A stretch of DNA of 64,000 nt from Wujia chipingensis (lineage in GTDB: Bacteria; Bacillota; Clostridia; Lachnospirales; Lachnospiraceae): contig NZ_CP060632.1 in NCBI RefSeq assembly GCF_014337155.1, forward strand, positions 1,061,001-1,125,000. The letters run 5' to 3'. This document shows positions 23,801 through 30,360 of this stretch, piece by piece; position 1 is the stretch's first letter, and every line of letters begins with the position of its first letter. The notes beneath the pieces are model-generated. The model was not told where the DNA came from, searched no databases, and saw only the letters and a list, made by a program, of their open reading frames with translations. Position numbers and translations under genes: made by a program.

Positions 23801-24077
23801 CCTGAATGAGAATGGCGTACCTGCAAAACCGATTAACAAGGTGGAAGAGCCTTCTCCGAACCTGTTAGACCTGATTCTGTCACATGAGATCGATCTTGTT
23901 ATCGATACACCATCCCAGGGAGTAGAACACAGCAAGGACGGCTTCATAATCCGTCGAAATGCAATCGAGACAGGTGTGACGGTTCTCACAAGCTTAGATA
24001 CCGCACATGCGCTTCTTACAAGCTTAGAGTCATCTGACAGACACAATCTTTCTCTTGTGGATATAAGCGAAATATAG
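20877..24077 (+). CDS. carB: Carbamoyl-phosphate synthase large subunit
   Basis: This 1066-residue CarB has the two homologous ATP-grasp halves: [20 protein letters not shown] at the start and [20 protein letters not shown] near residue 555. Each has its ATP-grasp core ([28 protein letters not shown]), and the end is an MGS-like regulatory domain ([20 protein letters not shown]). It makes carbamoyl phosphate from bicarbonate, ATP and the ammonia released by CarA. It starts at the last base of carA and is followed by a clear terminator. Nothing is missing. Confidence 0.97.
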   Translation: [1066 protein letters not shown]

Positions 24078-24080
24078 TAA

Positions 24081-24127
24081 AATAAAGGTAACCATGCAGA
24101 TTATCTGTCTGGTTACCTTTATTTTTT
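24081..24127 (+). terminator. Terminator of carAB
   Basis: The 13-bp perfect arms aataaaggtaacc / ggttacctttatt are followed by tttt. Confidence 0.88.
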
Positions 24128-24138
24128 GAGGTGATGGA

Positions 24139-24603
24139 ATGAATATTGGTTCGATGAGTAACAACTATATAATTCCATATAGCGGTGTCAGCCGCGTCAC
24201 ACCGGTCAATGCGGACAATACGGTCGATACTTCTACGAAGGTGAAGCCGGTCGAATGTCAGACGTGTAAGAACCGCGAGTATGTCGATGGTTCGAATGAA
24301 CCGGACGTATCGTTTAAGACACCGGGCAAGATTGCGGCAGGAGAATCATACGCGAAGGTAAGTGCGCATGAACGGGAGCACGTGGCAAATGCGATTCAGA
24401 AAAGCAGCAAGCCGGGCGCGAAGCTGATATCGGCGAATGTAACATTGAAGATGGGGGTCTGTCCGGAATGCGGCAGAACGTATGTTGCAGGTGGAGAGAC
24501 GACGACACAGATCCAGTATTCAGAGAGTAATCCATACGAGAAGAACCGGAAACAGGCGGAAGCCGGATTTCTGATCGGGAACAACTTTGATGCTATTTCT
24601 TAG
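24139..24603 (+). CDS. Putative small zinc metalloprotease-like protein (HExxH, CxxC)
   Basis: This 154-residue protein contains VSAHEREHVANA near residue 77, a true HExxH pattern. CQTCKNREYVDGS lies near residue 35 and VCPECGRTYVAGG near residue 112, two CxxC pairs able to hold zinc. This set resembles the SprA-related putative metallopeptidase group, but I cannot confirm the family. No signal peptide is visible. It starts 12 bp after the carB terminator, after ttttgaggtgatgga. Its last 11 bases overlap the end of a convergent XRE regulator gene. Confidence 0.65.
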   Translation: MNIGSMSNNYIIPYSGVSRVTPVNADNTVDTSTKVKPVECQTCKNREYVDGSNEPDVSFKTPGKIAAGESYAKVSAHEREHVANAIQKSSKPGAKLISANVTLKMGVCPECGRTYVAGGETTTQIQYSESNPYEKNRKQAEAGFLIGNNFDAIS

Positions 24604-24928
24604 ACCAGCATTTGACGTTGCGCTTTCGATTGCGCTTCGTGTCTGATTTGTATCGGATTTCACATAACGAATTTAAATATTGCAGATAATGCTTCTGGGA
24701 ATCCATGGATTCTTCCGGGAAAAGTGGAAGCAGGAGCTTCACGGGATTTTGCTTATAGAAGATGCAAAGCTTAATAAAAAATTCCATCGTTGGCTTTCGG
24801 TAGTCCGCTTCCAGATGACAATACGATGAACGTGAGATGCCGGTCGATGCGGCTATTTCTTTCTGGGTGTAACCGGAGTGGAGTCGGAGACGAATGAGCA
24901 TAGCTCCAAAGGTGGTTGTGTCTGACAT
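24593..24928 (-). CDS. XRE-family DNA-binding protein (second of an overlapping pair)
   Basis: This 111-residue protein has a helix-turn-helix of the Cro/CI type near residues 10-60 (LRLHSGYTQKEIAASTGISR, then SYCHLEADYRKP) and a basic C-terminus. On the minus strand its start lies 76 bases inside the end of the upstream XRE gene, in another frame, so the two are translationally linked. Its 3' end overlaps the HExxH gene by 11 bases. The partner operator and targets are unknown. Confidence 0.7.
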   Translation of the reverse strand: MSDTTTFGAMLIRLRLHSGYTQKEIAASTGISRSSYCHLEADYRKPTMEFFIKLCIFYKQNPVKLLLPLFPEESMDSQKHYLQYLNSLCEIRYKSDTKRNRKRNVKCWSKK

Positions 24929-25191
24929 GATAGATCCTCGCTTTCTGGATAAAATTGAAAATTGGAATGAAATAATTTGGAAGCAGCCGCTTCCAGAAAA
25001 ATAGAAAAGAAATCATATTCGAGAAGCAGTGTAAGTTCAGCCAGAACATCGACTGGCGGCGCACATCTTCCCGTTTCATAGTTACTGTAGGCTTGTCTTG
25101 TAATATTGAGTCGTTTGGAAATGTCGGTTTGATTGAGATGTTTTTGACGACGCGAAATTTTTAGACGAGGCCCGAATTCTTTTGGAATCAT
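24853..25191 (-). CDS. XRE-family transcriptional regulator
   Basis: This 112-residue protein has the XRE helix-turn-helix KHLNQTDISKRLNITRQAYS followed by YETGRCAPPVDVLAELTLLL. I choose ATG 25191 (MIPKEFGPRL) because a GGAGGT site lies 7 nt before it; the longer reading to 25314 has no binding site. A second XRE gene begins inside its 3' end. It is divergent from thyA, with about 125 bp between the two starts. Confidence 0.75.
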   Translation of the reverse strand: MIPKEFGPRLKISRRQKHLNQTDISKRLNITRQAYSNYETGRCAPPVDVLAELTLLLEYDFFSIFLEAAASKLFHSNFQFYPESEDLSCQTQPPLELCSFVSDSTPVTPRKK

Positions 25192-25317
25192 AGAATGTAC
25201 CTCCATGGGCATTATGTTAACAGAAAAAGAAAAAAATACAAGCAGAAAAAATAAGATTGGCACATATTCACAAGTGAGACTGTGAATACTGCACAAAATA
25301 GGAGAAGGAGACAAAAC

Positions 25318-26148
25318 ATGAGTAAAGCAGATGATTTGTTCATTGCGATGTGTAAGGATATTATTGAGAACGGTTACGATACGAAGGGCGAAAAGGTGCG
25401 TCCGAAATGGGAGGATGGGACTTCGGCATATACGATCAAACGGTTTGGTGTTGTAAACCGATATAATCTGGCGGAGGAATTTCCGGCGATCACACTTCGA
25501 AAAACTTATATCAAATCCGCAATTGATGAATTGCTCTGGATCTGGCAGAAAAAATCAAATAACGTCCATGACCTGCACAGCCATATCTGGGACGCGTGGG
25601 CAGACGAAGATGGTTCGATCGGCAAGGCGTATGGTTACCAGCTCGGTGTGAAGCACAAATACAAAGAGGGTATGATGGATCAGGTCGATCGTGTGATCTA
25701 TGATCTGAAGAATAATCCATACAGCCGCCGTATTATGACGAACATTTATGTGCATCAGGATCTGTCCGAGATGAACCTGTATCCGTGTGCGTACAGCGTG
25801 ACGTTCAATGTCACAGGCAACAAATTAAATGCAATCTTAAATCAGCGTTCGCAGGATGTGCTTGCAGCGAATAACTGGAATGTCGTACAGTATGCGGCAC
25901 TTGTGTATATGATGGCACAGGTAACTGGATTTGAACCGGGAGAGCTGGTACATGTGATCGCAGATGCACACATCTATGACAGACACATTCCGATCGTGGA
26001 AGAGCTGATCAGCCGGCCGACGTATCCGGCGCCGAAAGTAACACTCAATCCAGATGTCAAAGATTTTTATGATTTTACGGTTGATGATTTTACAATCGAA
26101 GATTATCAGACCGGACCACAGATCAAGAACATACCAATAGCGGTTTAG
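25318..26148 (+). CDS. thyA: Thymidylate synthase ThyA
   Basis: This 276-residue ThyA methylates dUMP to dTMP with methylene-tetrahydrofolate. Typical blocks are present: RRIMTN, the nucleophile Cys157 in NLYPCAYSVTFNV, the nucleotide contact LNQRSQDVLAANNWNVVQYA, and DAHIYDRHI. The nucleophile is followed by Ala where most ThyA proteins have His (PCH). ATG 25318 follows ggagaaggagac. folA begins 22 bp downstream, and the two form the classic thymidylate cycle pair, since ThyA oxidises the folate that DHFR re-reduces. Confidence 0.95.
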   Translation: MSKADDLFIAMCKDIIENGYDTKGEKVRPKWEDGTSAYTIKRFGVVNRYNLAEEFPAITLRKTYIKSAIDELLWIWQKKSNNVHDLHSHIWDAWADEDGSIGKAYGYQLGVKHKYKEGMMDQVDRVIYDLKNNPYSRRIMTNIYVHQDLSEMNLYPCAYSVTFNVTGNKLNAILNQRSQDVLAANNWNVVQYAALVYMMAQVTGFEPGELVHVIADAHIYDRHIPIVEELISRPTYPAPKVTLNPDVKDFYDFTVDDFTIEDYQTGPQIKNIPIAV

Positions 26149-26170
26149 AGCGAAATATTTGGAGGGTAAT

Positions 26171-26674
26171 ATGGACTTAATAGTAGCAGTAGATAACAAC
26201 TGGGCGATTGGAAACAAGGGCGATCTGCTCGTATCAATACCAGAGGATCACAAATTCTTCCGACAGACGACAATGGGAAATGTCGTTGTACTTGGAAGGA
26301 AGACACTGGCAGGATTCCCGAATGGCCTGCCGCTTGCGGGAAGAGATAATATCATTTTATCGACTGATCCGAATTATACCGTGCGAGGGGGTACGGTTGT
26401 TCACTCGAAAGAAGAACTGTTCGAGGAACTGAAAAAATATGAGGATAAGGAAATTTTTGTAATCGGTGGCGGACAGATCTACGAGATGCTGCTTCCGTAT
26501 TGCAAATATGCGCATGTGACGAAGATCAACTATGATTATGCAGCGGATACACATTTCCCGAATCTGGATGAACTGGAGAACTGGGAAATGATCGCGGACA
26601 GCGATGAGCATACCTATTTTGATTTGGAGTTTTATTTCCACAAATATGAGAATAAAAATCCATTAGCATTTTAG
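26171..26674 (+). CDS. folA: Dihydrofolate reductase
   Basis: This 167-residue DHFR regenerates tetrahydrofolate with NADPH. It has the N-terminal LIVAVDNNWAIGNKGDL, the active-site segment SIPEDHKFFRQTTMG, the NADPH loops VVLGRKTLAGFP and FVIGGGQIYEMLLPYCKYAH, and the closing FHKYE. A TTG at 26159 is in frame, but the ggaggg binding site lies just after it, so ATG 26171 is the start. Confidence 0.95.
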   Translation: MDLIVAVDNNWAIGNKGDLLVSIPEDHKFFRQTTMGNVVVLGRKTLAGFPNGLPLAGRDNIILSTDPNYTVRGGTVVHSKEELFEELKKYEDKEIFVIGGGQIYEMLLPYCKYAHVTKINYDYAADTHFPNLDELENWEMIADSDEHTYFDLEFYFHKYENKNPLAF

Positions 26675-26743
26675 AAATTTGGTGATTTTTGCATAAAATG
26701 CACAAAATAATTGATGAAAATGTTATAAATCATACAAAAAGTC

Positions 26744-26772
26744 TTTCAAATATGACGGAAGTATGGTATCAT
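26744..26772 (+). promoter_or_regulatory. Promoter of the YbjQ/TPR/pseudo-AAA cluster
   Basis: -35 TTTCAA (26744-26749), a 17-nt spacer and -10 TATCAT (26767-26772) lie 47 bp before the YbjQ-like gene. Confidence 0.5.
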
Positions 26773-26819
26773 TTAAGGTAAATTTGAGCGATTATTTTTA
26801 TTTTGGGAGGGTAATAAAA

Positions 26820-27917
26820 ATGGCAGAAGTAATGTTGACGTCCGGACAGGGCTTTGAGGGTTACGAAATCGTAGAGTATTTGGGATTTGTAAATGTACAG
26901 TCGGTACTTAGCTCGAACTTTTTCAAGGGGTTTGCAGCCGGTGTGAGTGAGATGTCAGATTCCGAGAGTGAGAAGCTGACAGGCAAGCTGGAGCAGGTAA
27001 ATGAGACAGCACTGAAGCGTTTGCAGACAATCGCAGCAAGAAAGAAAGCGGATGCGGTAATTGGCGTGGAACTGAATTATACACAGTTTGCAAGCTATTC
27101 CGTAGGAACGATCGCTTCTGGTACAGCTGTTCGCCTGAAGAAGAAGCCAGAGGAGAATCCAGTTACAGAAAAATCTCTGTATGTCAGCAACTACTATAAT
27201 CGTCTGGTGCCAAGACCGGTACGTGTATGGTTACGTGGTTCTAAGAATGGGGTAACAATTTCTACAGATTTCTTTAATTATAACAAAGATGATATTCGTG
27301 CAATCCGTGCAGACGTCGAGCTGACAAACCTGTATGAAGAACGATTGCTGTTAAAGGATCTGGATTTTGTATTTGAGAAAGGAAATGTTTCTCTGATCGA
27401 ATCCAAGGATATGGAGTGTAAGCTTCCTGCAAAGGATATTCTGCTTTTGAAGGATGCAAAGGTACGCATCTCCAAATATGTGACAAGCCGTGGTGTATTC
27501 GCGTGCAACGACCAGCCAATCGATGTCAGCATGCCGTTACATAGATTATCTGCACTTAAAGAAAAACGTGGTATTGATGCAGTCGAGAAGTATCGTACCG
27601 ATGGCATGATCTGGACATGTAACTGTGGTTATGTAAACGAGGCTGGCGCAGATGAATGTCTGATCTGTGGACGTAAGCAGGAAGACATGAAGAGTACATC
27701 GAAGTTCAATCCAGATGAGATGCTTGCAAAGATGCAGACGAAGGAATATGTCATTGAACTGAAGGATGTATTGATGGAATACATCAAGGATATTGATAGC
27801 GAGTACAGAATGGAACTTTTGGAGATTATGGAGTCAGGATTGCAGTATGAAAAGACAAGAGGCAACATGAAAGACACCGTAATCGAGAAGGTAGAAAAGG
27901 TCTTTGAAGGACACTAA
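26820..27917 (+). CDS. YbjQ-like (UPF0145) domain protein with C-terminal zinc ribbon
   Basis: This 365-residue protein begins with a YbjQ/UPF0145 domain (residues about 1-105; MLTSGQGFEGYEIVEYLGFV, then ARKKADAVIGVELNYTQFAS), which in family structures forms pentamers. A beta-rich middle domain follows, then a RanBP2-like zinc ribbon with four Cys, WTCNCGYVNEAGADECLICG (about 262-281), and a helical tail. The combination of YbjQ and zinc ribbon is not one I know as a named protein. The start ATG follows gggagggtaat; the frame open to 26763 lacks a site. The next gene starts 30 bp later, so these genes probably form an operon. Confidence 0.75.
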   Translation: MAEVMLTSGQGFEGYEIVEYLGFVNVQSVLSSNFFKGFAAGVSEMSDSESEKLTGKLEQVNETALKRLQTIAARKKADAVIGVELNYTQFASYSVGTIASGTAVRLKKKPEENPVTEKSLYVSNYYNRLVPRPVRVWLRGSKNGVTISTDFFNYNKDDIRAIRADVELTNLYEERLLLKDLDFVFEKGNVSLIESKDMECKLPAKDILLLKDAKVRISKYVTSRGVFACNDQPIDVSMPLHRLSALKEKRGIDAVEKYRTDGMIWTCNCGYVNEAGADECLICGRKQEDMKSTSKFNPDEMLAKMQTKEYVIELKDVLMEYIKDIDSEYRMELLEIMESGLQYEKTRGNMKDTVIEKVEKVFEGH

Positions 27918-27947
27918 GTAAAATGAAACTGGCAGAGGTGACAGGGT

Positions 27948-30305
27948 ATGGGCGCAGGACTCAGCATGGCGAGTGTAAATAAAATTAAAGAGTTGGCGAA
28001 TTCCAGAGAATATAGTCTGGCACTTGAGTTAGTGGAACATCAGGATTTGACAAAATCCCTGAACCCACAGTTCCTGAGACTGTGTGGAGAGATTTACATA
28101 AAAAATGATAGATATAAGGATGCCAGACGATGTCTGATCATGGCGCATCGTCTGGGACCGGAATCGAAGCGGGTTTTGTATACGTTTGTGGAGCTGTATT
28201 TGCGGATGGGATATTTCCAGCTGGCAAAGACGTATTACGATATGTATATGTTTGATGCCAATGCATATGACAGCCGGGACATGGAATATGTCTGGAATAA
28301 GCATGAACATGCGGACGATTACAAGACGCTGGAACCATTGATTGCCGGGTATGCACACAATCTGGACTATGACTGGAGCTTTGAGTTATATCTGCTTTAC
28401 AAGAAAGAGGAAAAACAGAACGAGGCGGCGACGCTGGCTGAGTTATATCATGCATCGTTCAAGAATTCCGATAACAGCCAGATTATATTGGATATCGAAG
28501 CTGGAAAAGTAAAGGTAGATACATATTTCGATATATATGCGGACACTGAAGCTGTAGATGATGATCCAGATATGGAGGCACTTCGTGCAGAAGAACAGGA
28601 GCTGCTTGCAGCCGATGATTTGCGGATGCATCCGAAAGAGGCAGAGATCACGATCATGTATGAGGATTCATATACACCTGCCGGTTCGGAGAAGAAAGTG
28701 CAGAAGATGCTCAAAAAGCAGGAACGCGAAGAGCAACGGAAAGAAAAGAAGCTGTTGAAAAAACAGAAGCAGCAGGAAAAGGCAGAAGCTGCGGCAGCGG
28801 CGGAAGCTGAAAAGACTGAGGCAGAAGTGAAACCTGCTACCGAAGAAAAAACGGAAACCGAAACGAAAGTGCCTGAGACAGTTGCGGATGAGACAGAACA
28901 GAAGATGTCTGAGAAAACAACTGTGACAGAACAAGAAACAGCAGAGAAAGCATCTGTGACAGAAACATCAGAACAAAAAACGGCAGAGGAAGCGTCTGAG
29001 ACAGAAGCGGAAGAACCGGAAAAAGAAAAAAAGAAGGGATTTTTCCAGAGACGGAAGAGAAAGAAACACGAGGAAGAATCTGAGACAACGGATGCTGATA
29101 TAGAAGAAACAAAAGAAGTAACATCGGAATCGGAAGATGTAAAACCATCGGAAGAGCCGAAAGAATCAAATAGTGACATTTCATCAGAGATTGCAGAGAC
29201 AACAGGGCAGGCGGAAGATATGAGACATGGAAAAGGGACAATTGCAAAAGATGTAGTCGTAGTAGATGAAGATGATGGTTTTGAAGCAGAAGCGGATACG
29301 ATTGAGGAACTTGCATCCAAGGAACATGTGACGCAGGAGACCGAGACGAAGGAAGCAGAAGTGACAACAGCCAGGAAAACGACGTTTGAATTCCAGACAG
29401 TGGAACTGGCGCCGGAAGATTTTGAGGAAGAATATGAGGTTGACGATTTCTCTGAAACTGTGGATGATGAATTCGGAGAGATGAAGATGCCGGAACCGAA
29501 ACCTGAGATTGAAGAAACTGTGGAGGAAGAACCGGAGACAGAACTGGAGATTGAAGAGACTGTCGAAGAAGAACCGGAAATCGAAGAGAGAACAGAAGAA
29601 ACTGTCGAAGAAGAACCGGAGGTTGAGGAAGAGATCGAGGAGCCAGAGGTTGTAGAACCGGAGCCAGAGATTGAAGCCGAACCAGAACCGGAAATCGAAG
29701 AGACGGTGGAAGAAGCTGTGAAAGAAGAACCGGAGGCAGAACTGGAGATTGAAGAGACTGTCGAAGAGGAACCAGAGGCAGAGGAAGAAATCGAGGAGCC
29801 GGAGGTCGTAGAACCAGAGCCAGAGGTGGAAGCCGAGCCAGAACTGGAGATCGAAGAGACAGTAGAAGATGTTGTTGAGGAAGAACCAGAGACAGAGGAA
29901 GAAATCGAGGAGCCGGAGGAAGAACCGAAAGAGGAATTCCATGTAGCTCCGTTTACAACGAAACCGGAAAAAAAGAAGTTGGACTTCCCGGTATTCAAGT
30001 CATCGTTATTCCCGGATTATCACAAAGAAGTGAAAGTTGTTGAAAATAATTTCAACGAGATCATGGAAGAAGCGCAGGATAAGATGACGGAGAACATGCA
30101 GAAGGAAGAGCAGATGCAGAGAGAGGCGGAAGCATTGCTTGCATCCCTTGGTATCAGCATGGATGCGATTCCAACAACACCAAAGGCTGAGGTGAATGAG
30201 GAACAGCCGGTACAAAAAGGACCTTCACGAGATGAGTTAAAAGCATCTTTGAAGATAGATTCTGTTAAGAAGAATTTGCTAAAACGTGTAAAAGAATACA
30301 GATAA
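27948..30305 (+). CDS. TPR-like protein with long Glu/Pro-rich acidic repeat region
   Basis: This 785-residue protein has four parts. Residues 1-200 are helical repeats of TPR look (NDRYKDARRCLIMAHRLGPE; YLRMGYFQLAKTYYDMYM). Residues 240-290 are very basic (QEREEQRKEKKLLKKQKQQE). Residues about 290-665 are disordered and strongly acidic, with imperfect EIEETVEEEPE and EIEEPEVVEPEPE repeats. Residues 690-785 form a less biased tail with coiled-coil potential. No membrane segment or signal is present, so it is cytoplasmic. A scaffold role is a guess. It sits between the YbjQ/zinc-ribbon gene and the pseudo-AAA gene, 55 bp before the latter. Confidence 0.7.
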   Translation: MGAGLSMASVNKIKELANSREYSLALELVEHQDLTKSLNPQFLRLCGEIYIKNDRYKDARRCLIMAHRLGPESKRVLYTFVELYLRMGYFQLAKTYYDMYMFDANAYDSRDMEYVWNKHEHADDYKTLEPLIAGYAHNLDYDWSFELYLLYKKEEKQNEAATLAELYHASFKNSDNSQIILDIEAGKVKVDTYFDIYADTEAVDDDPDMEALRAEEQELLAADDLRMHPKEAEITIMYEDSYTPAGSEKKVQKMLKKQEREEQRKEKKLLKKQKQQEKAEAAAAAEAEKTEAEVKPATEEKTETETKVPETVADETEQKMSEKTTVTEQETAEKASVTETSEQKTAEEASETEAEEPEKEKKKGFFQRRKRKKHEEESETTDADIEETKEVTSESEDVKPSEEPKESNSDISSEIAETTGQAEDMRHGKGTIAKDVVVVDEDDGFEAEADTIEELASKEHVTQETETKEAEVTTARKTTFEFQTVELAPEDFEEEYEVDDFSETVDDEFGEMKMPEPKPEIEETVEEEPETELEIEETVEEEPEIEERTEETVEEEPEVEEEIEEPEVVEPEPEIEAEPEPEIEETVEEAVKEEPEAELEIEETVEEEPEAEEEIEEPEVVEPEPEVEAEPELEIEETVEDVVEEEPETEEEIEEPEEEPKEEFHVAPFTTKPEKKKLDFPVFKSSLFPDYHKEVKVVENNFNEIMEEAQDKMTENMQKEEQMQREAEALLASLGISMDAIPTTPKAEVNEEQPVQKGPSRDELKASLKIDSVKKNLLKRVKEYR

Positions 30306-30360
30306 TTCTTGACGAGAAGATATGACCGAGAGAAGGTATGACTGAAAGGAGGCAATGGGA

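Noticed and set aside
28448..29998. 516-residue Ser-rich open frame on the minus strand
   Set aside because: It is the reverse reading of Glu/Thr/Val-rich codons of the acidic repeat protein; no binding site and extreme composition.
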